Part shown: piece by piece, positions 12,046 to 21,494 of the stretch
Numbering within the stretch: position 1 is the first letter of the stretch
Layout of the letters: the number at the start of each line of letters is the position of its first letter
Assembly (NCBI GenBank): GCA_029959085.1
Contig: JARWIR010000051.1
Coordinates: 3,100,001 to 3,164,000 of the forward strand
DNA from: Nemophila menziesii
Taxonomy: Eukaryota > Streptophyta > Magnoliopsida > Boraginales > Hydrophyllaceae
Direction of reading: 5' to 3'
DNA: 64,000 nucleotides
Notes under the pieces: model-generated
The model's input: the letters and a program-made list of their open reading frames with translations, nothing else
What the model was told of the DNA's origin: nothing
The model's database searches: none
Made by a program: the position numbers and the translations under genes

Positions 12046-12354
12046 TGCTCGCGAGTAGTTCGAGCTCGACACGGCTGAAGCTCGTTCGAGCTCGACTCGT
12101 TTACAAACAAGCTCAAACCCAGTCTCCAATTTAAAGTTGTTAAGTAAACAATCCCGCTCAAACTCGTTCGTGAAAGGCTCGTTTATATTTTTGAATTGTT
12201 GTCGGGTGTAAGCCCGGAACCCTCGTACGAAAAACATCTCTGGCTTGGCTCGTTCAAATTTGATCTCATCTCGGCTTAGCTCAAGAATTTAAACAAACAA
12301 GCATGTACATTTAGTATTCGGCTCGACTCGTTTATAGTCCTACTACTAGTTACA
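12046..12354. repeat. GCTCG-rich repeat inserted in the FAR1-like relic
   Basis: A block rich in GCTCGTTC, GAGCTCGACTCG and GGCTCGTTTA motifs separates two parts of the same minus-strand transposase relic. Its composition differs sharply from both flanks, so I read it as a separate transposon fragment. I did not establish terminal repeats or a target duplication. Confidence 0.5.
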
Positions 12355-12570
12355 CAACCTATGGGTGACATGAAGCCACAAATATTCTACCGCAACAGCC
12401 AATGCCCATGTCACCATCAATGACAACAAAAATCAGTTTCTTGTTATTCCTAGTGTAGGTAAGAGTCTCTAGCACCAAACATATACACTTCAGTGGTCTC
12501 AATCATAATCAGAGCCACCTCATGTTTGTTGGTGATTGTTCACATTTTTCGAGATAGTAAGTGGAAATTG
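12355..12570 (-). pseudogene. FAR1/MULE transposase relic, 5' part
   Basis: Minus-strand frames give VNNHQQ, then with a frameshift EVALIMIETTEVYMFGAR, then FVVIDGDMGIG. This is the order of the FAR1/MULE DDE core: Val-Asn-(His/Asn)-His with the first catalytic region, a Glu-Thr-x-Glu-Thr-like segment, and the Asp-x-Asp/Gln-Asp-Met block. Several stops and frameshifts show it is dead. It belongs with the piece at 11811-12045. Confidence 0.6.
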
Positions 12571-13329
12571 ATAGACACTTGTGATGGTGATGGATTAATC
12601 CATTCACGAGACATTATTTTGGGAGTTTATTGGGCCTAAGTGTGGGATTTTCCCCTGTTATTTGGTATATTGCACTTTTACTTCTAGGTTTAGACTTATG
12701 ATTATTTATATATATTTTTGTGCTTTAATTGGGTGTTTAGTGTGTAGATATTAGGTACATGATTTATACAAGGGTCCAAGATGAGTAGAAGAAGTCGGAG
12801 AGTCAAGAGAAACCCCAAATCAATGCAAAAATTAAGCTTATAGCCACTTTGGGAAATTGGAGCGCTTACCGGGAAATTCTCGCACCTTAGTGTTTCTGTC
12901 ACTAGGACATTTTGATGAGAGATTTGGACCTGATCCCCTTTGATTTAGAAAGAACTTGAATTCAGGGTCGCGTGGCAAGTGACGAAAGTCAATTCGGAGC
13001 GAAGAAAAAGTTATGCCAGTTTCACCTGCTATGGTTTGAACTAGAAATTTGGTTAAGTAAAATGGGTTTAGCCCCTTCTAAACCTAATTTCCTAAACCTA
13101 AAGAGGGTCCAACGTTTTTTGAAGCTATATCAGATCATTTTCCAGCCCCCACTTCATTATCCATCAGTACACAACATTATCCAAATAAAATATCATCAAT
13201 TCAGAAGAGTAGGAGAAGCGCCAGATTAGAAGGAGGAGGAAGAACAGGGGTTTGTCTATTAGCCCAACCATTCTACCTCAACCATTAACCATCTACTTCC
13301 ATCATAAAAGTTAACATTGCTTTATTTTA
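12571..13329. other. Repeat-derived stretch without a gene
   Basis: Contains a single 85-codon frame (12972-13229) with no recognisable domain. The sequence resembles the flank of an old LTR element leading into the repeat at 13330. Confidence 0.35.
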
Positions 13330-13620
13330 TATTTTAAACATGAATTTGTCTTAAGTTTTAATTAGTTCATTTGATTTGGTTTTAATTCTATTATGAGCTA
13401 AACTTTAACTACTTAAGGATGCTTTTGTAATATCTGGTGTTTAGCTTTTTGATTATGCTAATTCATTTGGGATATCATTTAGATATTTCATTGGTTTGGG
13501 TTTTAATTTATATTTCCATTTTTTGTGTGTTTATTATAATTACTCCTATGCTTTGGCCAAGTAGCAAGAGCTGTCGTAATTAACCAAACAAGTTGACAGG
13601 AGGTGATAATACAGAACTAA
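13330..13620 (+). repeat. Old LTR-like repeat, copy 1
   Basis: Shares ATTCTATTATGAGCTAAACT, GGATG...TGTAATG, TTTGGGAT and TGGCCAAGTAGCA in the same order with 28745-29010. The two copies are diverged. They look like pieces of the same LTR family but no internal domain is attached here. Confidence 0.5.
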
Positions 13621-13624
13621 TACA

Positions 13625-14225
13625 CACATGAGTTATCATTTAAACTCTTGTTCTACTTTATAATCACACTATTCTGACTTATTGGAAAAAACCTGTATTT
13701 TTCCCCAAGGTTTGTGAGTTTTGGGGAAAATCCCAAAACTCATTGTTTTTCGCAATTTGTTTTTCTCCCCTATTAATCAAGTTCTTTTATACAAATTTTC
13801 CTAGAAGTCAAACATCATATCTAACTTTCACAAAATTCAAACATCATTACTCATTTTATCCAAATCCATTTGAAACCCTACAGTCTTCTTTGTTTATTTG
13901 ATTTTGGAAAAAAATTCAAAACTCATATTTATTGTATTTCTTTTTTTTTTTAACTCTCAACCATTTTCATACAAATATTTGACTCACTTATCATTTAAAC
14001 TTTTATTCTACTTTATAATCTAACTATCGTGAGTTATGGAAAAAACCCTTCTATTTTTCTTAGGCTTTCTGAGTTTTGGAAAAGTGTCCCAAAACTCGTT
14101 GTTATTGTAATTTGTTCATTTTTTCCTCTTAATCAAGTTTTTTGTTACATATTTTTTTAGAAGTCAAACATCATATCTCATTTTTCCAAAACTCAAACAT
14201 CATTATTCATTTTATCTAAACTCGG
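13625..14225 (+). repeat. Local direct duplication (two ~235-bp units)
   Basis: Units at about 13625-13862 and 13991-14221 share TCATTTAAACT, TTCTACTTTATAATC, GAGTTTTGG, TTAATCAAGTT, AGAAGTCAAACATCATATCT and CATTTTATC in the same order, at perhaps 80 percent identity by eye. The spacer is about 130 bases. Confidence 0.6.
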
Positions 14226-15168
14226 ACATAAATTATGTAAATAACTTTAAATCACAATCTATTTCACCCATATGTAAATTATCATTCGCAGATTTATTAT
14301 AAGTCTATTTTATTCTTATGTTTTAACTAAATAATTAATCATTTTTTCATTCTAATTTATAATATTCTTCAGTAAAAGAATGCAGTAAAATCATATTATT
14401 TGTTTAACATCAATGATTCTAAATAATATATTCACATTCTATTATGTATATGTACACTCATTATAATTATCGTATAATCTTTCGTTTCAACTAAAAGAAA
14501 ATTAATTCACCCATAGTTTATTTCGATTCATTACCCTTTTTTTTGCTAGAATTAAAGTATTTTATATATACTTGATAAATCATGATACAACCGCTGCCTT
14601 TTTTGTGTTGAATTTGTTAGAGATCTTCGAAAGATTTTTTTTCCTATTTTTGTGGATTTTTTTGATTTGATTTGTTTCTGATTTTTTAGTTATATATACG
14701 ATTGATATGGTGGTTGTGTATATATTGTGTAAGTATAGTAAGTAACACATATATTAACAGCGTGTTTTTTTTGTTATTAAGGATATACCCGTGCGTTATT
14801 CGGACATTCATGCCTTTTATCGGCTAATGCTTTAGATGGCAGGGGTGTATTGGGTATTGATCATTTTTTAACCAGTATTGTAGAGATCACTATTATCGTG
14901 TATAATAGACACTTATGTTCAATTAATTATAAAACAATCGGGGATAGGACATAATCCAACAATTTCACCATCCATGGTTAAATTTTCCAGTTCCAAACAT
15001 TCAGCGGTTCATCTATTCAACTTGCAACACATAGAAAAATTAGTTAGCAAGTTATTAATTTATGCGAATATAAGTACAATATATATTATTAACTAAGATT
15101 ATATTGTATAATTAATTGTATACCTTATATAACCATCATAATAACTATACATACAAAAATAAACATCA
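14226..15168. other. Gene-free AT-rich stretch
   Basis: No gene or clear repeat. It forms the left flank of the copia insertion. Confidence 0.5.
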
Positions 15169-15173
15169 TTTAC

Positions 15174-15790
15174 TGAAGAATATATATATGTAGGTATATA
15201 TATTATGTGAAGTGTTATGCTCTAATAGGCTGATTACTTATTGACGTGGCATATACGTGGCTTAATCTCGTGCGCTTGATCTTATTACCATCCAATGGCT
15301 CTCATTCGCTCGTGGTCTTTGTCTCTTATATAAGGGAATATGGGTTGACCGAAGTCATAACCCTTACTCTCTCAACTTCCGCGTTCTCTCTCGCCTCTCT
15401 CATACACTAACCCTAGTTTTGTAGAAGATCAACCTCTGATTCTTCTTGTAATCGATTAGATAGCTTCTTGATTGTAATATCTCGTGTAAATTGTGATAAT
15501 CATCTTGATTAATCACTAGATAGCCTTATTCATTAGATTAGGGTTCGAGAGTTAGATTAGAAGTGGTATTCATTCGATTGTGTGGTTTGTATTGTAAGGT
15601 GAACTGAAATATTGTATCTCTTGTGATTTCTAGTAGCCGAGCACCTCTCATCGGAGCTCAACGTGGATGTAGGTCTGATTTGGACTGAACCACGATAAAA
15701 TCTGTGTTCTTACTTTCTCGCTTTAATTTCTTGTGTCTGTGATTATTGAGTGGTGTGATTTGAAGATAATATTGATAGAAAATTACAACA
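15174..15790 (+). repeat. 5' LTR of copia element
   Basis: 617 bp, starts TGAAGAATATAT and ends AAAATTACAACA. It carries a TATA-like TATATAA at 15327-15333, consistent with transcription of the element starting within the LTR about 30 bases further on. Confidence 0.95.
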
Positions 15791-15791
15791 G

Positions 15792-15803
15792 TGGTATCAG
15801 AGC
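15792..15803 (+). other. Primer-binding site (initiator tRNA-Met)
   Basis: TGGTATCAGAGC lies one base after the 5' LTR. It is complementary to the 3' end of plant initiator tRNA-Met, the usual primer for copia reverse transcription. The same family of tRNA is encoded at 38943-39014 in this window. Confidence 0.92.
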
Positions 15804-15930
15804 TTGAGTATTAATCTTGGGCTATCAGATCAAGGTTTTCAAATCGGTGTTCTTGGAAAATTAGGGTTTCGCCTAATTTCATCTCGTGGGTTTTATTTCG
15901 ATTTCTCTCCGTTCTTGTTTCAATCATACG

Positions 15931-17793
15931 ATGACTACCTCTACACGTATCGATATGTCCGTGTTCGATGGTAAGATGGATTTCGGTGTTTGGCAGAAAA
16001 AGATGAGGGTTCTACTCTCTCATCATAAAGTGGGAAGTGCTCTTATTGAGGACATTAAAGAGTGGCGTGAAGGAGAACTTGACAAAGAAGCACAAATCAA
16101 AGAAGAAGCATATAATATCCTCTTCTTGAATCTTTCTGACTCTGTCATTCGACAAGTTGATGGTGCTGATACAGCTCCTGAGCTGTGGGGTAAACTCGAA
16201 ACTCTCTATGCCTCTAAATCTGTCCCTAATCTTGCTTTCTTGAAAGGTTCTTTGTTTAATTATAAAATGGATGTTTCTAAGTCTATTGATGAGAATTTAG
16301 ATGAATTTACTAAGATGTCCCTTGTTCTGAAAGGAACCACTATGGCCTTAGATGACACTAGTAAATGTATGATTCTTTTGAATGCTATACCTGAATCTTT
16401 TCAAGTTGTGAAAGATGTGTTTCAATATGCTAGTACTGTCCCTACTTATGATCAAGTTGTTACTGCACTTAAGACCCGAGAAAATGAATTAAAGTCCCTT
16501 AAAAGAACTGGTATTAACATGTATGTTAACCCTAGAACAGATACTACTCAATCACTTGACTTAGCTAAGAATAAGAAAGGTAAGAAAACCACTAGTTCTA
16601 AGAATAAAGAAACTAGGAAGTGTTTTCATTGTGGGAAAGCTGGACATTTAAAGAAAAATTGCTATAAGTTGAAAAACAAGTTGAACAATAATGAATCTAA
16701 TATTGCTAGTATGCCTAAGACTACTGATGATGTATTTGAAGTCCTGAATGTGAGCAATTTGTCTGAGCATGCTAGTTGGATACTTGATTCTGGTTGTACC
16801 TTTCACATGTGTCCCATACTTGAACTATTTCATGACTTGTCTTATGTGAACAATGAAACTGTATATATGGGCAATAACAACACTTGTGAGGTTAAAGGTA
16901 TTGGGAAGATTAAATTGAGAATGGGTTCTGGAAAATGTATTGAATTGACTAATGTTAGATATATTCCTGATTTGAAAAGAAATTTAATTTCTTTGGGTGC
17001 TTTAGATGATCTTGGTTGTGTTTCCAATGTTTCTAAAGGTGTTATTCATGTTTATAAGAATGGTAAATTGATTTTATTTGGTGTTAAACATGCTGGTCTA
17101 TATGTTCTTGATGGTACTCATATAGTTGGTTCTGTGAATTCTGTTACTAATGCTTCATCTCAGGCAATCACTGAAAAGTGGCACTTAAGGCTAGGGCATA
17201 TGAGTCAACAAGGACTCAGTGTCCTTAGCAAACAAGGTATGCTTGGAAAAGATGCAGTTGGGGACCTCCCCTTCTGTGAGACTTGTGTGTTGGGTAAACA
17301 ACATAGGGTAAGTTTCAAGCCTGGAACTCATAATTCCAAGGCTTGTCTTGAATATGTTCATGCAGACCTTTGGGGTCCTGAGAGGTATGATGCACATGGT
17401 AATTTCAAATACTTCCTTTCTTTAGTTGATGACTTTAGTAGAAGGGTCTGGACCTTTTTACTTAAAACTAAAGATGAAACTTTTCAAAAAATCAAAGAAT
17501 GGAAGTGTTTGGAAGAAAATCAAACTGGTTTAACTTTAAAAGTTTTGAGAACTGATAATGGTCTTGAATTTTGTAACACTGAGTTTGATTTATATTGTAA
17601 GACTAATGGAATTCTGAGACACAGGACAGTTAGGCATACACCACAACAAAATGGTGTAGCTGAGAGGATGAACAGGACACTCCTTGAGAAAGTCAGATGT
17701 ATGCTCTTCACCTCAGGCTTACCCAAAGAATTTTGGGGAGAAGCTCTTTATACAGCCACATACCTTGTTAATGGAGTCCAAACAGGTCTATAG
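15931..17793 (+). CDS. Copia gag-protease-integrase polyprotein (5' part, truncated by frameshift)
   Basis: The frame opens upstream at a GTG; the first ATG, at 15931, is the likely start and gives 620 codons. In order: a copia-type gag domain; a CCHC zinc knuckle CFHCGKAGHLKKNC near 16621; an aspartic protease with the Asp-Ser-Gly active site in WILDSGCTFHMCP near 16780; an integrase His-His-Cys-Cys finger (WHLRLGH...CETC, 17180-17290); and the integrase core with its three acidic residues in DLWGP, RTDNG and NGVAERMNR. The frame stops at 17791. The normal continuation lies in another frame, apparently because one base is missing at about 17772. Without a repair or a recoding event the reverse transcriptase would not be made from this copy. 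Confidence 0.9.
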   Translation: MTTSTRIDMSVFDGKMDFGVWQKKMRVLLSHHKVGSALIEDIKEWREGELDKEAQIKEEAYNILFLNLSDSVIRQVDGADTAPELWGKLETLYASKSVPNLAFLKGSLFNYKMDVSKSIDENLDEFTKMSLVLKGTTMALDDTSKCMILLNAIPESFQVVKDVFQYASTVPTYDQVVTALKTRENELKSLKRTGINMYVNPRTDTTQSLDLAKNKKGKKTTSSKNKETRKCFHCGKAGHLKKNCYKLKNKLNNNESNIASMPKTTDDVFEVLNVSNLSEHASWILDSGCTFHMCPILELFHDLSYVNNETVYMGNNNTCEVKGIGKIKLRMGSGKCIELTNVRYIPDLKRNLISLGALDDLGCVSNVSKGVIHVYKNGKLILFGVKHAGLYVLDGTHIVGSVNSVTNASSQAITEKWHLRLGHMSQQGLSVLSKQGMLGKDAVGDLPFCETCVLGKQHRVSFKPGTHNSKACLEYVHADLWGPERYDAHGNFKYFLSLVDDFSRRVWTFLLKTKDETFQKIKEWKCLEENQTGLTLKVLRTDNGLEFCNTEFDLYCKTNGILRHRTVRHTPQQNGVAERMNRTLLEKVRCMLFTSGLPKEFWGEALYTATYLVNGVQTGL

Positions 17794-17807
17794 GACTTAA
17801 GACTCCT

Positions 17808-19925
17808 ATGGAAATTTGGAAGGGGCAGAAACCAAATCTATCATTTCTTAAACCCTTTGGGTGTGCAGCTTATGCACACACAAAGGAGGGTAAGTTGGAT
17901 CCTAGGTCTATCAAATGCATAATGTTGGGTTATCAAAACCAACATGGTGTAAAGGGTTATAGACTGTGGGAAAAAGACAGTAGGGGTTTCAAAGTTATTG
18001 TTAGTAGAGATGTGATTTTTAATGAACTAACATTTCCTTTCAAAAATGGTACAGGTACAGGTGATGATGGTTTACCTGAACCTGCACAACCTCAACAAGT
18101 GGTGGGAATAGAGAAAGAGGTGGAGTCTGAGTCTTCCAGTCCAGTTGATGATCATGGAGATGAACCAAGCCTTCCCCATGATGAAGCTGAAGCTACTGAG
18201 GACAATGAGGGTGAGGAACATCATCCTGAGTCTTCAACAGGGCAACTTCAGAACTATCAACTCACTAGAGATAGGACTAGAAGGGAAACCAGAGCTCCTT
18301 CAAGATACTCATATGCAGATCTAGTATATACAGCTTTGAATGCTTCAATTGAGGTCACAAACTCTGAACCAACATCCTATATGGATGCTATGGAGGCAGA
18401 GGATAGCATACAGTGGGAAAAAGCTATGAAGGAAGAGATCAAATCATTACATGATAATAACACCTGGATTCTCACTGAACTACCCCATAAACAAAAGGTG
18501 GTCGGGTGTAGGTGGTTGTTTAAGCTCAAAGAGGGCATCTCTGAGACTGACCCTCCAAGGTATAAAGCTAGGTTGGTGGAAAAAGGCTATACTCAAAGGG
18601 AAGGTATTGATTTCAATGAAATTTTCTCTCCTGTGGTTAAGTTTAAGACTATTAGGGCTATGTTAGCTTTTGCTGCTTGTTATAACCTAGAAATTGAGAA
18701 ATTAGATGTTAAGACTGCCTTTTTGCATGGTGACCTAGATGAAACTATTTTCATGAGACAACCTGAGGGTTTTACTGACCCTAAATTGCCTGATCATGTA
18801 TGCTTGTTGAAAAAATCTCTTTATGGTTTAAAACAGTCTCCTAGACAATGGTATAAGAAGTTTGATTCATTTATGCTTAAATGTGACTATGTGAGATCTG
18901 ATTATGATGCCTGCTTGTATCTATCTGTTAAAACTGATCATCATGTATATGTTTTACTCTATGTTGATGATATGCTCATTATTTCTAAGTCCCTTAAGTA
19001 TATATCTGAGTTAAAGAGGAAACTTAGTAAGGAATTTGATATGAAAGATCTTGGAAATGCTAAGAAAATCTTAGGGATGATGATTGATAGAGATAGAGAT
19101 AAATGCATGATTAAGCTTCACCAGGAACCTTATTTGAGAAAAGTAATTTCAAAATTTGGTAGCTTGAATTGCAAAAATGTTATGACTCCTTTGGCTGGTC
19201 ATTTTGTTTTGTCTAAACATTTGTGCCCCAAGTCTCAGTCTGATATTATTAAGATGGATGCTGTCCCATATGCTAATGTTATAGGGTCCCTCATGTATGC
19301 TATGATTAGCACTAGACCAGATTTGTCCTTTGCTATATCTCTTTTGAGCAGGTACATGTCAAATCCTGGTTGGGATCATTGGTGTGCTCTTAAACATGTT
19401 CTTGCATATGTTGGAAGTACTTTGGGTGTTGGACTGTGTTATGGAAACCATAATATACCTTTTGAGCTAGTTGGATATGTAGATTCAGATTTTGCTGGAG
19501 ATAGAGACTCAAGAAAGTCTACTACCTCTTACTGTTTCACTCTTGGAGGTAATTGTATTTCTTGGAAATCTCAACTTCAACCCTTAGTGGCTTTGTCCAC
19601 TACTGAGGCTGAATATGTGGCTATAACTGATGCTTCTAAAGAAGCAATTTGGCTTCAAAATCTGTTATCTGAGGCTTGCATAGTGAAAGGTAAAGCGACT
19701 ATATTCTCTGACAATCAAAGTGCAATTCAATTGAGTAAAAACCCAGTATATCATGAAAGGACCAAACATATTGATGTTAAGTATCATTATATAAGAGATA
19801 TACTAGCTAGTGGTGAAGTTAAGTTGTTAAAGGTTGCTACTGAGGATAATCCTGCTGATTTTGGTACTAAAATTGTTACTAATGTCAAGTTCAAGCATTG
19901 CTTGGATTTGCTTTCTATTGGTTGA
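17808..19925 (+). CDS. Copia reverse transcriptase-RNase H (3' part of pol, different frame)
   Basis: 705 codons continuous to the stop. It starts within the end of the integrase region, followed by an acidic, variable linker (about residues 95-190). The reverse transcriptase has DVKTAFLHG and the YVDD active site near 18965. The RNase H has YVDSDFAG, STTEAEYVA and FSDNQSA, and ends in a His-Ile-Asp-Val-Lys-Tyr-His-Tyr block. All catalytic acidic residues I could check are present. The annotated ATG is only the first in this frame; the true product would be continuous with the upstream polyprotein but for the frame break at about 17772. Confidence 0.9.
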   Translation: MEIWKGQKPNLSFLKPFGCAAYAHTKEGKLDPRSIKCIMLGYQNQHGVKGYRLWEKDSRGFKVIVSRDVIFNELTFPFKNGTGTGDDGLPEPAQPQQVVGIEKEVESESSSPVDDHGDEPSLPHDEAEATEDNEGEEHHPESSTGQLQNYQLTRDRTRRETRAPSRYSYADLVYTALNASIEVTNSEPTSYMDAMEAEDSIQWEKAMKEEIKSLHDNNTWILTELPHKQKVVGCRWLFKLKEGISETDPPRYKARLVEKGYTQREGIDFNEIFSPVVKFKTIRAMLAFAACYNLEIEKLDVKTAFLHGDLDETIFMRQPEGFTDPKLPDHVCLLKKSLYGLKQSPRQWYKKFDSFMLKCDYVRSDYDACLYLSVKTDHHVYVLLYVDDMLIISKSLKYISELKRKLSKEFDMKDLGNAKKILGMMIDRDRDKCMIKLHQEPYLRKVISKFGSLNCKNVMTPLAGHFVLSKHLCPKSQSDIIKMDAVPYANVIGSLMYAMISTRPDLSFAISLLSRYMSNPGWDHWCALKHVLAYVGSTLGVGLCYGNHNIPFELVGYVDSDFAGDRDSRKSTTSYCFTLGGNCISWKSQLQPLVALSTTEAEYVAITDASKEAIWLQNLLSEACIVKGKATIFSDNQSAIQLSKNPVYHERTKHIDVKYHYIRDILASGEVKLLKVATEDNPADFGTKIVTNVKFKHCLDLLSIG

Positions 19926-20027
19926 AATTTTGCAGGTGGTTTGGGCTGAGATGATGATGGAGATGGCTTAGGCTGGCTAGAAATCCTTGAGGTGCAGTTT
20001 CAGGTGGAGGTGGAGGATCAACACTTC

Positions 20028-20038
20028 AAGGTGGAGAT
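20028..20038 (+). other. Polypurine tract
   Basis: AAGGTGGAGAT, purine-rich, directly abuts the 3' LTR. This is the expected position for priming plus-strand DNA synthesis. Confidence 0.7.
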
Positions 20039-20657
20039 TGAAGAATATATATATGTAGGTATATATATATTATGTGAAGTGTTATGTTCTAATAGGCTGA
20101 TTACTTATTGACGTGGCATATACGTGGCTTAATCTCGTGCGCTTGATCTTATTACCATCCAATGGCTCTCATTCGCTCGTGGTCTTTGTCTCTTATATAA
20201 GGGAATATGGGTTGACCGAAGTCATAACCCTTACTCTCTCAACTTCCGCGTTCTCTCTCGCCTCTCTCATACACTAACCCTAGTTTTGTAGAAGATCAAC
20301 CTCTGATTCTTCTTGTAATCGATTAGATAGCTTCTTGATTGTAATATCTCGTGTAAATTGTGATAATCATCTTGATTAATCACTAGATAGCCTTATTCAT
20401 TAGATTAGGGTTCGAGAGTTAGATTAGAAGTGGTATTCATTCGATTGTGTGGTTTGTATTGTAAGGTGAACTGAAATATTGTATCTCTTGTGATTTCTAG
20501 TAGCCGAGCACCTCTCATCGGAGCTCAACGTGGATGTAGGTCTGATTTGGACTGAACCACGATAAAATCTGTGTTCTTACTTTCTCGCTTTAATTTCTTG
20601 TGTCTGTGATTATTGAGTGGTGTGATTTGAAGATAATATTGATAGAAAATTACAACA
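20039..20657 (+). repeat. 3' LTR of copia element
   Basis: 619 bp, identical to the 5' LTR apart from one extra AT unit near 20065 and a C-to-T difference near 20089, as read by eye. Confidence 0.95.
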
Positions 20658-20662
20658 TTTAC

Positions 20663-21494
20663 AATTGTGAAGTTTTCAATCTTTACCTACCCACCTCCTC
20701 TTTTTGGTTGTTTGAATCAGATCTTATATTTTGAGGATTATGTTTATAGTTACTGTACTATAAGAAATTAGAGGCTAAATATCATTCATATTTGCTTCAT
20801 CCTTATTTAACCTTCTATCGTATTACCTTATGTGGCATTTAACAAACAAGAGAAAGAAAAAATAAACAATTAGGAGACATAAAAGATTTGATTGGTTTTA
20901 AAACCTGAGGGCGATATAGAGGTAAAACAAAAAAAGGTGATATATATCTTTACTCAGGAAATTATTAGTGTCTTATAAAACTCATCATGCCAACAATAGT
21001 GTTACTATCCAGCCTCCGTTACTTACTTCCCGTCCATCTCTGGTGTGTTTCAGAAATATGAGATTGTGGGAGACGTTGGAGTTATGAAGTGGTCATTTCC
21101 TTCTTAGTATTAGTCTTGACTAACTGGTATTTTTAGGATTTTGCTTAGTCAGGACATTATCTTTTTTTCTATTGATGTAAGGTTAGACTCGTTGTTTGTT
21201 TCATGGTTTGTAGTTTGCTTCTTCTAATTAAAGAAAACTCCCCACCCTGACCAAAAAAATCGTTACATGATTTTGGATAAAGTTTGATTTTAGAATTTCA
21301 TGGCCAACTAAGTGAATGGAAAAGAATTTATTATAAACTTACATGAGATGGTGTTATTTCTATAAACAATAAACATAAGACATTTATCTCCACCTCAGAG
21401 AAACAAAAAATATAAAAAGCATTTGTATTACATCTAGCTGAGTAGCTAGTTATCAAGTAATTCTACAAGCACATATATGTTGATGGTCAGTCAT
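20663..21494. other. Gene-free stretch, 3' flank of the reductase gene
   Basis: No gene or named repeat recognised. The part nearest 21495 should contain the 3' untranslated region of the minus-strand reductase gene. Confidence 0.5.

Larger units (their letters stand above)
15174..20657 (+). mobile_element. Ty1-copia LTR retrotransposon, young insertion
   Basis: A 5484-bp element bounded by LTRs that begin TG and end CA, flanked by the 5-base duplication TTTAC (15169-15173 and 20658-20662). It has a primer-binding site for initiator tRNA-Met, gag, protease, integrase, reverse transcriptase and RNase H in that order. Integrase before reverse transcriptase is the copia order. The two LTRs differ, by eye, by one substitution and one 2-base (AT)n length change, so insertion was recent. 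The TNT1-94/Tork-like wording of the gag and protease regions suggests that lineage, which is an inference. The reading frame is broken once between integrase and reverse transcriptase. Confidence 0.95.

Noticed and set aside
12972..13229. 85-codon plus-strand frame
   Set aside because: No recognisable domain, lies in repeat-derived sequence, and no neighbouring exon supports it.
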